This document shows positions 9,226-17,588 of a stretch of 64,000 nt of DNA, in pieces. The DNA comes from Nocardioides cremeus (GTDB lineage Bacteria > Actinomycetota > Actinomycetes > Propionibacteriales > Nocardioidaceae). The notes below the pieces were generated by a model that saw only the letters and a program-made list of their open reading frames with translations, did not search any database and was not told the origin of the DNA. Location: assembly GCF_030518195.1 (NCBI RefSeq), contig NZ_JAULSC010000002.1, forward strand, positions 124,001-188,000. Direction: 5' to 3'. Position 1 is the stretch's first letter. Every line of letters begins with the position of its first letter. The position numbers and the translations under genes were made by a program.

Positions 9226-11772
9226 GCGGCGGGCGTCGCGCTCCTGGGCGGCCAGGGCGCGCAGCACGTCGGCGCGGCCCTCGAGCACGTAGCGCTGGGC
9301 CGCGGCGGGCGCGGCGGTGCGCTCCAGCCAGGCGTCGACCTTCTCCACCAGCGCGGTGCTCGCCAGCGGGCTGGGGAAGATGTAGTTGAGCACGGTCGAG
9401 GCGCGGTGGGTGCCCAGGTGGTCCCACAGGGTCTCGGCCGCCTCGAGGTACTTGTCGACGTACGGCGCGAGCACCTCCTCCTGGCCCTGGCGCATGAACG
9501 AGAACACGATCGAGCGCGCGGTCTCGTTGGGCACGTCGGTGCGCTCGACCGCCAGCTCCCAGGCCTCGGCCTTCGCGGTCGCGTCGGGGCGCGCGGCGCG
9601 AGCCCCGGCCGCGTGCTCCTGGCCCGAGATGGTGGCGTCGCCGGCCAGCTCGTCCTCGATGCGCGAGCCCGCACGACCGGCGGCGGCCAGGGAGGTCACC
9701 AGCGACCAGCGCAGGTCCTGGTCGACGCTGAGGCCCTCGATCTCCCAGGTGCCGTCGAGCAGCCCGGCCACGTCGTCGAGCGCCCGGTCGCCGTGGGCGG
9801 CCGCGGCGTAGGACCGCACGAAGGTCAGCTGCTGGTCGCTGCCCGGTTCGGCGGCCAGCGCCAGCTCGCGCAGCCCGCCCTCCCAGCGCTCGAGGAGCGC
9901 GGCGCGCCCCTCGGGTGCGGAGTACGCCGACGCCGCGGTGGCGGCCGTGCTCGGGATCCGGCTGACGCCCCAGGGGTCGGTCTCGCTGCCGATGTTGGCC
10001 AGCACGAGCTCGACGTAGTCGGTGGCGGCCATCTCGGCATCGCGGGTCATGTCCCACGCCGCACCCCAGACCAGGGCCCGGGCCAGCGAGTCGTCAAGGC
10101 GCGAGAGGCCGCTGATCGCGGTGGCCAGCGAGCGCTCGTCGAGCCGGATCTTGGCGTAGGTCAGGTCGGCGTCGTTGAGAAGCAGCAGGTCGGGCTGGGT
10201 CTCTCCGGCGAGCTCGGCGATGTCGGTGAGCTCGCCCTCGACGTCGGTCTCGACGTAGCGGGCGCGCACCAGGCGGCCCTCGACCTCGTTGTAGAGGCCG
10301 ATGCCGATGCGGTGCCGGCGCAGCTGGGGCCAGTCGGGGTGCGCGCCCTGGCGCACCGCGAGGCGGGTGTAGCGGCCCTCGGCGTCGAGGTCGAACTCGG
10401 CGCTGAGGGTGTTGACGCCCGCCGTCTGCAGCCACTCCTTGGCCCAGCCCGACAGCTCGCGGCCCGAGGACTTCTCCAGCGCGGCGAGCAGGTCGGCGAA
10501 CTCGGAGTTGCCGTAGGCGAAGTCCTTGAAGTACTGCTGCAGGCCGCCGAGGAAGTCGTCGAGCCCGACCCAGGCCACCAGCTGCTTGAGCACCGAGGCG
10601 CCCTTGGCGTAGGTGATCATGTCGAAGTTGACCTCGACGGCCTGGAGGTCGTGGTTGTCGGCCGCGATCGGGTGCGTGCTGGGCAGCTGGTCGGCGCGGT
10701 AGCCGGTCTGCTTGCGCGCGTTGGCGAAGCCGGTCCAGGAGTCGGTGAACTCGGTGGCCTCGACCTCGGCGTGGTAGCAGGCCCACTCGGCGAACGACTC
10801 GTTGAGCCACAGGTCGTCCCACCACTTCATGGTGACCAGGTCGCCGAACCACATGTGCGCCATCTCGTGCAGGATCACCGAGCAGCGGAACTCGTAGAAC
10901 GAGCGCGGCTGGCGCGAGCGCGGCAGGTACTCGTCGCGCAGCGTCACGGCGCCGGCGTTCTCCATCGCGCCCATGTTGTACTCCGGCACGTAGAGCTGGT
11001 CGTACTTGCCGAAGGGGTAGGGGAAGTCGAAGGCGTCCTCGAAGAAGGCGAAGCCCTGCTTGGTGATCGTCATGACGTCCTCGAGGTCGCGCTCGAGGTA
11101 CTCCACCAGCGACTGGCGGCAGTAGTGGCCCAGCGGGATGGTGCCGTGCTTGCCCTCGTAGACGTCCTGGACCTCGTGGTACTCGCCGGCGATGAGCGCG
11201 GTGATGTAGGTCGACATCGGCTTGGTCGGCTCGAACTCCCACACGGCGCGGCCGTCGCCGAGACCCTGCGGCTCGGGGGTGGGGGAGTTGGAGACGACCT
11301 TCCAGTCCTGGGGCGCGGTGACCCGGAAGGTGAAGACCGACTTGAGGTCGGGCTGCTCGAAGGTGGTGTAGACCCGCCGGGCGTCGGGGACCTCGAACTG
11401 CGAGTAGAGGTAGACGCGATCGTCGGCCGGGTCGACGAAGCGGTGCAGGCCCTCGCCGGTGTGGGAGTAGGTGCAGTCGGCACGCACGACCAGCTCGTTG
11501 TCGGCGGCCAGGTCGTCGAGGGCGATGCGGCTGTCGGCGTACGCCGTGGCGGGGTCGAGGCTGCGCCCGTTGAGGGTGATCTCGTGCACGGTCGCGTCGA
11601 CGAGATCGGCGAAGCTCGCCGCCCCCGGCTCGCTGCACGTGAAGGAGATCGTGGTCGTGGAGGCGAAGGTCTTCTCGCCCGTCGTGAGGTCCAGGTCGAT
11701 GGAGTACGACGTGACGTCCAGGAGGGCGGCGCGGGTGGCGGCCTCGTCCCGGGTGAGGTTGGTTCCAGGCAT
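9223..11772 (-). CDS. pepN: Aminopeptidase N (M1 zinc metallopeptidase)
   Basis: 849 residues. The M1 landmarks are in order: substrate-binding GAMEN in EYNMGAMENAGAVT, then zinc site HEMAHMWFGD with the second zinc glutamate in NESFAEW, then a long C-terminal helical domain (ERAP1-like) ending in RALAAQERDARR. It removes N-terminal residues from peptides in the cytoplasm; there is no signal peptide. Length matches actinobacterial PepN (about 850). The ATG at 11772 is preceded on the minus strand by GATGAT six bases upstream, a possible weak -10. The gene is monocistronic, convergent with DUF5130 and divergent from the CHAP gene. Its stop codon lies inside a 22-bp repeat unit. Confidence 0.95.
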   Translation of the reverse strand: MPGTNLTRDEAATRAALLDVTSYSIDLDLTTGEKTFASTTTISFTCSEPGAASFADLVDATVHEITLNGRSLDPATAYADSRIALDDLAADNELVVRADCTYSHTGEGLHRFVDPADDRVYLYSQFEVPDARRVYTTFEQPDLKSVFTFRVTAPQDWKVVSNSPTPEPQGLGDGRAVWEFEPTKPMSTYITALIAGEYHEVQDVYEGKHGTIPLGHYCRQSLVEYLERDLEDVMTITKQGFAFFEDAFDFPYPFGKYDQLYVPEYNMGAMENAGAVTLRDEYLPRSRQPRSFYEFRCSVILHEMAHMWFGDLVTMKWWDDLWLNESFAEWACYHAEVEATEFTDSWTGFANARKQTGYRADQLPSTHPIAADNHDLQAVEVNFDMITYAKGASVLKQLVAWVGLDDFLGGLQQYFKDFAYGNSEFADLLAALEKSSGRELSGWAKEWLQTAGVNTLSAEFDLDAEGRYTRLAVRQGAHPDWPQLRRHRIGIGLYNEVEGRLVRARYVETDVEGELTDIAELAGETQPDLLLLNDADLTYAKIRLDERSLATAISGLSRLDDSLARALVWGAAWDMTRDAEMAATDYVELVLANIGSETDPWGVSRIPSTAATAASAYSAPEGRAALLERWEGGLRELALAAEPGSDQQLTFVRSYAAAAHGDRALDDVAGLLDGTWEIEGLSVDQDLRWSLVTSLAAAGRAGSRIEDELAGDATISGQEHAAGARAARPDATAKAEAWELAVERTDVPNETARSIVFSFMRQGQEEVLAPYVDKYLEAAETLWDHLGTHRASTVLNYIFPSPLASTALVEKVDAWLERTAAPAAAQRYVLEGRADVLRALAAQERDARR

Positions 11773-11860
11773 GGCGCGATCATCGCACCGCGCGGGCCGA
11801 GGGCGACAACCAGATACCTGGAGGGGTCTGCGGCGTGACTGCTGGGGTGCCTGAGGCCGT

Positions 11861-11887
11861 GTGCGACCGGTGTGACCAATGTGAAAA
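11861..11887 (+). promoter_or_regulatory. Three 9-bp direct repeats upstream of the CHAP gene (possible MtrA site)
   Basis: GTGCGACCG, GTGTGACCA and ATGTGAAAA follow each other with a 9-bp period, about 40 bases before the predicted -10. Two-component regulator MtrA of actinobacteria is known to bind direct repeats of GTNAC type with this spacing near cell-wall hydrolase genes. The assignment is an inference. Confidence 0.3.
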
Positions 11888-11925
11888 AAATCGAGAGAAC
11901 CGGCGTGTCGGTGCTTGACGTGGGG

Positions 11926-11931
11926 TTTAAT
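11926..11931 (+). promoter_or_regulatory. Candidate -10 hexamer, leaderless CHAP gene
   Basis: TTTAAT, then eight bases to the GTG at 11940. There is no Shine-Dalgarno before this start, which fits a leaderless transcript. Confidence 0.4.
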
Positions 11932-11939
11932 CCCCTCTC

Positions 11940-13592
11940 GTGATGATGACTCGGGATGCCGTGCGTGCTGGGGCGAGGCGCCCGGCCGGGCGGCTGGTGG
12001 GACTGCTCGTGAGCCTGGCCGTGGGCCTGGTCGTGCTGCCGGCGGTGCCCGCGCAGGGCTACTCCACCTACCTGTGCACCGGCTACGTGTCGTGCCAGGA
12101 GAAGGGCTACTCCCACGCCGGCTACCGCACGGCGGGCCAGCAGATGTGGTGGCGGATGTACGCCGGGCACAACTGCACCAACTACGTGGCCTACCGCCTC
12201 GTGCAGAACGGGATGTCGCCCGAGCGGCCCTGGTCGGGCAGCGGCAACGCCACCAACTGGGGCTACGCCATGTCCCACCTGGTCGACGACGTCCCCGTCG
12301 TGGGGTCGGTGGCCTGGTGGAAGGCCAACGTGCCCGGCGCCGGCTCCGCCGGCCACCTCGCCTACGTCGAGCAGGTGATCTCGCCGACGGAGATCATCGT
12401 CTCGGAGGACGTGTGGGGCGGCGACTTCCACTGGCGCCGCATCACGACCTCGGGCACGGGCTGGCCCAGCGGCTTCATCCACTTCCGCGACCAGCAGGTC
12501 GAGGCCGAGGAGGCGCCCGTGATCACCGGCGACGTCGCCGTCGGCGAGACCCTGCAGGCCACCACCGGCAGCTGGCGGCCCGCGGGCACCACGCGCCTGC
12601 AGTGGTACGCCGGCAACACCCCGGTGCCCGGGGCCGACCAGCCCACCTTCACGCCGACCGCGGCGCAGCGGCGTACGCGGCTCTCGGTGTCGGTCGTGGC
12701 GACCAAGAAGGGCTACGCCGACGGCACCGCCACGTCCTCGCGCACCCGCAAGGTCAAGCCCGGCACCCTGACCACCCTCAGCGCGCCCGCCGTCGCGGGC
12801 ACCGCGCAGGTCGACCAGGTCCTCACCGCCACCCGCGGCAGCTACGAGCCGAGGCCCGAGCAGACCTCGCTGCAGTGGTACGCCGACGGGACACCCGTGC
12901 CGGGTGCCACGACGGCCAGGCTGCGACTTACGCCCGAGCTGGTCGGCGCCGACGTCGAGGTGCGCGAGGCCGCGGTCCTCGACGGCTACCGCACGAGCAC
13001 CGCCGCCGTCACGGGCGGCCGGGTCGCGCCCGGTGTCCTGAGCGTCACCGAGCCGTTCACGCTGGCGGGCAAGGCCAGGCTGGGCAAGACGCTCGAGGTC
13101 GGCCGAGGCACCTTCACGCCCGCGGACGCCGAGGTCACCTACACGTGGCGACGCGACGGCGAGGCCGTCTCCGGCCCGGCGGTCGGTGCCGGCGGTCGGC
13201 GCTACTCGCTCGGCGAGGGCGACGTGGGCAGCACCCTCGAGTTGCTCGTCGAGGTCGAGCGGCCCGGCTACGAGACCCACACCGCGCTGCTGGGGACCGG
13301 TGGGCCGGTCACCACGCGCTCGACCATGCTGGTCGAGGCCACAGGGGCCACCCGCAAGGTGGTCGCCGACGTCTCCGTCTCCGCGCCCGGCGTGGCGGAG
13401 CCCGGGCCCGGTGGCACGGTGCGCCTGCTGGTCGGGCAGCGGGAGAAGGTGGCCGAGCTGGTCGACGGCACGGCACAGCTGCGCCTGGGCCGCCTCGACC
13501 CCGGCACGCACCGCGTCCGCGTGCTCTACGACGGCACCGACGTGGTCCGGCGCTCGCGCCAGGTCCTGCGGGTCACGGTGCCGGGGAAGTAG
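11940..13592 (+). CDS. Secreted CHAP-domain peptidoglycan hydrolase with repeated Ig-like domains
   Basis: 550 residues. A basic stretch and hydrophobic core ([24 protein letters not shown]) give a signal peptide. The CHAP domain spans about residues 40-190: the catalytic cysteine is in [13 protein letters not shown] and the histidine in [16 protein letters not shown] enzymes cut peptide crosslinks or the amide bond in the cell wall. Three related repeats of about 95 residues follow (each with a xLQWYAGxTPVPGA or TYTWRRDG strand and a [19 protein letters not shown] or RPGYETHTA strand), then a final Ig-like domain ([12 protein letters not shown]...LRVTVPGK). These probably bind the wall or space the enzyme from the membrane. 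GTG 11940, ATG 11943 and ATG 11946 are all possible starts. The stop lies in a 13-bp tandem repeat. Confidence 0.88.
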   Translation: MMMTRDAVRAGARRPAGRLVGLLVSLAVGLVVLPAVPAQGYSTYLCTGYVSCQEKGYSHAGYRTAGQQMWWRMYAGHNCTNYVAYRLVQNGMSPERPWSGSGNATNWGYAMSHLVDDVPVVGSVAWWKANVPGAGSAGHLAYVEQVISPTEIIVSEDVWGGDFHWRRITTSGTGWPSGFIHFRDQQVEAEEAPVITGDVAVGETLQATTGSWRPAGTTRLQWYAGNTPVPGADQPTFTPTAAQRRTRLSVSVVATKKGYADGTATSSRTRKVKPGTLTTLSAPAVAGTAQVDQVLTATRGSYEPRPEQTSLQWYADGTPVPGATTARLRLTPELVGADVEVREAAVLDGYRTSTAAVTGGRVAPGVLSVTEPFTLAGKARLGKTLEVGRGTFTPADAEVTYTWRRDGEAVSGPAVGAGGRRYSLGEGDVGSTLELLVEVERPGYETHTALLGTGGPVTTRSTMLVEATGATRKVVADVSVSAPGVAEPGPGGTVRLLVGQREKVAELVDGTAQLRLGRLDPGTHRVRVLYDGTDVVRRSRQVLRVTVPGK

Positions 13593-13632
13593 CGCCGGGG
13601 GAGCAGGCCGGGGAAGCAGGCCGGGGGAATAG
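13580..13632 (+). repeat. About 13-bp tandem repeat spanning the CHAP stop codon
   Basis: Four tandem units of GCCGGGGAAGCAG type: 13580-13593 (14 bp, contains the TAG stop), 13594-13606, 13607-13619 and 13620-13632 (again with TAG). It fills most of the gap to the next gene. Confidence 0.8.
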
Positions 13633-13660
13633 TGCGCCGGCGGAGGTGATTGAAAGGTCC

Positions 13661-14281
13661 ATGACCTCCGAGACCGCACCCGCGTCCACCGCCGACTTCT
13701 GGTTCGACCCCCTGTGCCCCTTCGCCTGGGTCACCTCGCGATGGATCCTCGAGGTCGAGAAGGTGCGCGACATCGAGGTCTCCTGGCAGGTGATGAGCCT
13801 GTCCTACCTCAACGAGGGCAAGGACGTGCCCGAGGAGTACCGCGAGGCGCTCGAGAAGGGCTGGGGCCCGGTGCGGGTCGCGATGGCGACCTGGCAGCGC
13901 CACGGCCAGGACCAGCTGCTGCCGCTCTACTCCGCCATGGGCACCCGCATCCACGACCAGGGGCGGGGGGCCGAGCGCGACGTGGTCGTCGAGGCGCTCG
14001 CCGAGGTCGGGCTCCCGGACACGCTGATCGAGGCGTGGGACGACGCGTCGTACGACGACGCCGTCCGCGCCTCGCACCACGAGGGGATGGACCAGGTCGG
14101 CGACGAGGTCGGCACGCCGACGATCGCCATCGACGGCACCGCCTTCTTCGGGCCGGTCATGACGTCGATCCCGCGCGGCGAGGAGGCCGGGAAGGTCTGG
14201 GACGGCGCGGTGCTGCTGGCCGGCTACCCCCACTTCTTCGAGCTCAAGCGCTCGCGCACCGCAGAGCTCGACTTCAGCTAG
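13661..14281 (+). CDS. DsbA-like mycothiol-dependent reductase (Rv2466c family)
   Basis: 206 residues with a thioredoxin/DsbA (FrnE-like) fold: [31 protein letters not shown] at the N terminus and the cis-proline segment [11 protein letters not shown] near residue 160. Proteins of this family in actinobacteria use mycothiol to reduce disulfides or nitro-compounds in the cytoplasm. The active site here reads C19-P-F-A22: the second cysteine of the CPWC pair known from M. tuberculosis Rv2466c is alanine, so only a monothiol mechanism with mycothiol as resolving thiol is possible. The ATG at 13661 has CGGAGGTG and GAAAGG upstream. It ends four bases from the convergent DUF2254 gene. Confidence 0.88.
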   Translation: MTSETAPASTADFWFDPLCPFAWVTSRWILEVEKVRDIEVSWQVMSLSYLNEGKDVPEEYREALEKGWGPVRVAMATWQRHGQDQLLPLYSAMGTRIHDQGRGAERDVVVEALAEVGLPDTLIEAWDDASYDDAVRASHHEGMDQVGDEVGTPTIAIDGTAFFGPVMTSIPRGEEAGKVWDGAVLLAGYPHFFELKRSRTAELDFS

Positions 14282-14285
14282 ACCC

Positions 14286-15563
14286 TCAGCCCGCCGTGTC
14301 GAGCGCGGCGAGCTGGGACTGCTTGGCCTGCAGGGCCGTGCGGTGCTCGGGCGTCGCGTCGACCAGGAGGTCGTCGAGCATGGCGCGCAGCCGCCGGGGG
14401 ACCTGCAGGCTGTCGTGGCCCCAGTGTGCGATCTCGTCGACGGCCAGGTCGAGCAGCTGCTCGAACGTGGTCTCGCGGGTCACCAGGCGCGGCGTGCCCT
14501 CGCCGTCGACGTGCACCGGCCACGGGTCGGGCTCGACGGCCAGACGGTGCAGCAGGTCGTGCAGCTGGTCGACGACCTGCACGGCGGTGGTCGGGTCGTT
14601 GATGCCGGGCGACAGCGCACGCTCGGCGATGTCGACCAGGCGCCGCAGGCCGAAGGCGATGTCCTGCTGCAGGGAGCGCTCGCTGGCGAGGTCGACGTGA
14701 CGGCGCAGCACCCGGTCCCAGTCGACCTCGCCCGGTCGGGCGCCGTGCACCACCGCGAGGGGGCGCGACTCCACCAGGAACGTGCCCAACGGGTGCAGCA
14801 TCTCGAGGCGCACCCCGTGCTGCTCGGCGCGAGCGCACAGCTGGTCGACGTCGAGCGCGTCGAGGTAGCCGCTGACCCGGGCCAGCACCACGTGCTGGTG
14901 CCCCAGGTCGGGCATCTCGGGTCGGCTCTCGGGCATCTCGCGGCGCGCGCCCCGGCCGCGCTGCAGCAGGTCGCGGGTCTCGCGCGCGCTGCGGTGCAAG
15001 ATGTTGGAGATGCCCACCGAGGCGGTGATGTGGTTGATGAAGAGCAGGAACATGGCCACCGCGGCGACCACCAGCGCGAAGGCGAGGGTCACGGCCAGCT
15101 GGGGCACGGGGTCGTCACCGGCGTCGGCCAGCGAGCGCAGCACCGTCAGGGCGTAGACGAAGGTCGCGGTGAAGACGCCGAGCGTGTGCTGGGTGACCCG
15201 GTCCTGCAGGAAGGTCTGCAGCACCCGCGGAGAGAACTGGCTGCTGGCCAGCTGCAGCACCACCATCGTGTTGGAGAAGACCAGGCCGGTCACCGTGATC
15301 ATCGCGCCCGCGATGCTCGACAGCACGCTGCGCGCCCCCTCGACGTCGCCGGGGAAGAGGAACGGCAGCAGGTCGGCCAACCCGGTGGCGTCGAGCCGCG
15401 GGACGAGCAGGCCCAGCCCGATGGCACCGACCGACCACAGCGCCGGCACGACCCAGAACGGGCGCACGGCGCGGCGGGCCTGCCGGCTCACCCAGCTGCG
15501 CCCGGCCTGGTCGCCGTCGGGGGCTGCGGGGACGGGGGTGGGCCGGCTCTGTGGGGTGCTCAC
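14286..15563 (-). CDS. DUF2254 integral membrane protein
   Basis: 425 residues. Four hydrophobic segments occupy the N-terminal half (around FWVVPALWSVGAIGLGLLV, SIAGAMITVTGLVFSNTMVVLQLAS, LGVFTATFVYALTVL and LAVTLAFALVVAAVAMFLLFINHI). A soluble domain follows with the conserved stretch DIAFGLRRLVDIAERALSPGINDPTTAVQVVDQLHDLL. The signature SSQFSPRVLQTFLQDRVTQHTLG is typical of DUF2254. Function is not established; it has been grouped with predicted transporters or channels. The GTG at 15563 has AGGAAGG on its 5' side, which also reads as a TAGGAA hexamer at -10 distance. Confidence 0.85.
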   Translation of the reverse strand: MSTPQSRPTPVPAAPDGDQAGRSWVSRQARRAVRPFWVVPALWSVGAIGLGLLVPRLDATGLADLLPFLFPGDVEGARSVLSSIAGAMITVTGLVFSNTMVVLQLASSQFSPRVLQTFLQDRVTQHTLGVFTATFVYALTVLRSLADAGDDPVPQLAVTLAFALVVAAVAMFLLFINHITASVGISNILHRSARETRDLLQRGRGARREMPESRPEMPDLGHQHVVLARVSGYLDALDVDQLCARAEQHGVRLEMLHPLGTFLVESRPLAVVHGARPGEVDWDRVLRRHVDLASERSLQQDIAFGLRRLVDIAERALSPGINDPTTAVQVVDQLHDLLHRLAVEPDPWPVHVDGEGTPRLVTRETTFEQLLDLAVDEIAHWGHDSLQVPRRLRAMLDDLLVDATPEHRTALQAKQSQLAALDTAG

Positions 15564-15642
15564 CGCCCCTTCCTATCGTGTACGCCGCCCCCCGCTGGGG
15601 TGACACGGTCATCGACCGGGGGCGGGCTCGGGGATCGACACT

Positions 15643-15656
15643 GTGACTGCAGTGAC
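15643..15656 (+). promoter_or_regulatory. GTGAC direct repeat with 9-bp period before the amidase gene
   Basis: GTGAC at 15643-15647 and again at 15652-15656, three bases before the ATG at 15659. The 9-bp spacing matches the direct repeats before the CHAP gene and known MtrA sites. Functional assignment is an inference. Confidence 0.3.
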
Positions 15657-15658
15657 GC

Positions 15659-16876
15659 ATGATGTTGGTGATGTCCAGCCCCCCACTGCCGCGCCGCGCC
15701 CTGGTCACCCGGGCCGCGGCCCTGTCGACCGTGCCGGTCGTCGGCGCCCTGACCGGGTGGCCCGCGCCCGGCGCGGTGGCCGCCGAGACCACCCGTTCCG
15801 GCGGCGTCACCAGCCACGAGATCGCCCTCGGCGACCAGCGGCTGCAACGCAGCGGCGCGGGTCGGTGGGCCACCGGCCGCCTCGACACGGCGTCGTACCG
15901 GATGCTCGCGCTGACCTGGACCGGCCGGGCGCCCGGCCTGCGGGTGCGCACCCGCAGCAGTGGTCGCTGGTCGTCGTGGCGGGCCCTGCGGGTCCTGCAC
16001 GACGGGCCCGACACCGGGGGCCGCGAGGACTCCGGACGCCGTGGCACCGAGCCGCTGTGGCTGCCCGAGGCCGACGGCGTCGAGGTGCTCGTGGTCGGGC
16101 AGCGGCCCCGCGACCTGCGCCTGGTGCTGATCGACCCCGGCAGTCGCGCCGGCGACTCCCGCACCCGGGCCTCGATCCCCGCGGGACGCAGCGGGGCACA
16201 GGAGCGCGACGAGACCGATGGAGCCGACGAGACCGACGAGGCCGCCCGCAAGAAGCCTCGGCGCTCGCCGCGACCGCCGCTGCGCAGCCGCAAGGACTGG
16301 GGCGCCGACGGCTCGTGGCGCGACGGCAAGCCGGTGATGTGCCGCACGATCCAGCAGGTGCACGTGCACCACACCGCGAGCGGCAACGACTACAGCCGCA
16401 CCGACGTGCCCGCCATGATCCGTTCGATGTACCGCTACCACACGCAGTCCCTGGGCTGGTCCGACATCGGCTACAACTTCCTCGTCGACAAGTTCGGGCG
16501 CACCTGGGTTGGCCGCGCCGGCGGCCCGGGCCGGCCGGTGCGCGGCGCGCACACGCTCGGCTTCAACAACACCTCGGTGGGTGTCGCGGTGATCGGCAAC
16601 TTCGAGACCAGCGGTGTGACCAGCAAGACCGTCACGGCCGTGGTCAAGCTGGCCGCCTGGAAGCTCGACAAGTACGGCCGCCGCCCCTCGGGCAAGGTCC
16701 GCGTCTACTCCACCGGCAGCGACAAGTACCCGAAGGGCTGGGTGCGGCTGCGCGTCATCGATGGGCACCGCGACACCAACGACACCGCCTGCCCGGGGCA
16801 GTCGCTGTACAAGAAGCTGCCGGCGATCCGGAAGCGCACCCGCAAGCGGGTCAAGAAGCACGGCGGGATCGGCTGA
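15659..16876 (+). CDS. Secreted N-acetylmuramoyl-L-alanine amidase (PGRP/Amidase_2 type)
   Basis: 405 residues. A twin-arginine-like N terminus (LPRRALVTRAAALSTVPVVGALTG) with an APGAVAAE cleavage region directs export, perhaps by Tat. A beta-rich N-terminal domain runs to about residue 160, followed by a charged linker (ERDETDGADETDEAARKKPRR). The PGRP domain occupies about residues 205-390: SRKDWGADGSW, zinc ligands in VHVHHTASGNDY, GYNFLVDKFGRTWVGRAGG, GVAVIGNFE, and the second histidine plus Cys in IDGHRDTNDTACPGQSLY. It should cleave between MurNAc and L-alanine. Several in-frame ATGs (15659, 15662, 15671) make the exact start uncertain. Its stop directly abuts that of the convergent GPP34 gene (TGATCA). 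Confidence 0.9.
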   Translation: MMLVMSSPPLPRRALVTRAAALSTVPVVGALTGWPAPGAVAAETTRSGGVTSHEIALGDQRLQRSGAGRWATGRLDTASYRMLALTWTGRAPGLRVRTRSSGRWSSWRALRVLHDGPDTGGREDSGRRGTEPLWLPEADGVEVLVVGQRPRDLRLVLIDPGSRAGDSRTRASIPAGRSGAQERDETDGADETDEAARKKPRRSPRPPLRSRKDWGADGSWRDGKPVMCRTIQQVHVHHTASGNDYSRTDVPAMIRSMYRYHTQSLGWSDIGYNFLVDKFGRTWVGRAGGPGRPVRGAHTLGFNNTSVGVAVIGNFETSGVTSKTVTAVVKLAAWKLDKYGRRPSGKVRVYSTGSDKYPKGWVRLRVIDGHRDTNDTACPGQSLYKKLPAIRKRTRKRVKKHGGIG

Positions 16877-17527
16877 TCAGCCGCCGAACGACCCCGACCC
16901 CGCGGCGGCGATCGCGTCCTTGACGCCCTGCGTGGCCCACTCGCACTCGGTGGCCCGGGCCACCGACCGGGCGCGAGCACGCACCCTCGACGCGCGCAGG
17001 CCTTCGTGGTCCACCACCTTGTGGGCGCGCCCGACGGCGAGCAGCAGCGCCACCAGGGCCGCCGTACGCCGGTCGGGCTCTGCTCCCTCGACGAGCACGG
17101 AGGCCAGGTCTCGGCGCACCGCGGCCTCGCGGGACCCGTCGCGAGCGGGCCAGCGGGTGCGGTGGAAGAGGCCCAGCACGGTGTCGTCGTGGCGCTCGAG
17201 GACGCCCTGGTCGACCAGGCGCTGGGCCAGCGGCTCCTCGAGTCCTCGCCCGAGGCGGCCGACGAGGCGCTGGGGGCTGCGTTCCTTGCGGGACACCTCG
17301 GACCAGGCCCCGGCCAGCAGGTCGTCGTCGGGGACGGCGCCGAGCGCCCGCACACCCTGGCGCCGCAGCAGGCCGCCGTGCTCGACGACCTCGACCCGGC
17401 CCTCGAGGGCCAGCTCGACCAGCAGCGCCCCGCCGAGGCCCGGCGCCACGTAGGTCGATCCGTGGGTGGCCCCGGAGGCGTCGTCGAGCAGCAGGAGCAG
17501 CAGGTCCTCCGCGACCGAGGTGGTCAT
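16877..17527 (-). CDS. GPP34 (GOLPH3-like) family protein
   Basis: 216 residues of mainly helical character: [19 protein letters not shown], then [39 protein letters not shown], and [15 protein letters not shown] near the end. This is the layout of the GPP34 family, whose eukaryotic members bind PtdIns4P at the Golgi; the actinobacterial members have no established function but are often near membrane or stress genes. The ATG at 17527 is supported by a -10 hexamer seven bases upstream. It is divergent from metG and shares the 61-base promoter region with it. Confidence 0.85.
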   Translation of the reverse strand: MTTSVAEDLLLLLLDDASGATHGSTYVAPGLGGALLVELALEGRVEVVEHGGLLRRQGVRALGAVPDDDLLAGAWSEVSRKERSPQRLVGRLGRGLEEPLAQRLVDQGVLERHDDTVLGLFHRTRWPARDGSREAAVRRDLASVLVEGAEPDRRTAALVALLLAVGRAHKVVDHEGLRASRVRARARSVARATECEWATQGVKDAIAAAGSGSFGG

Positions 17528-17534
17528 GGGAGCG

Positions 17535-17540
17535 ACGGTA
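17535..17540 (-). promoter_or_regulatory. Candidate -10 hexamer, leaderless GPP34 gene
   Basis: TACCGT on the minus strand, seven bases before the ATG at 17527. Confidence 0.5.
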
Positions 17541-17575
17541 GCCGCACCGCCGCAGGCCGGCCGCGACGCCATCCC

Positions 17576-17581
17576 TAGGAT
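17576..17581 (+). promoter_or_regulatory. Candidate -10 hexamer, leaderless metG
   Basis: TAGGAT, then TCGGTGC (7 bases) and the ATG at 17589. There is no Shine-Dalgarno sequence. Confidence 0.55.
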
Positions 17582-17588
17582 TCGGTGC

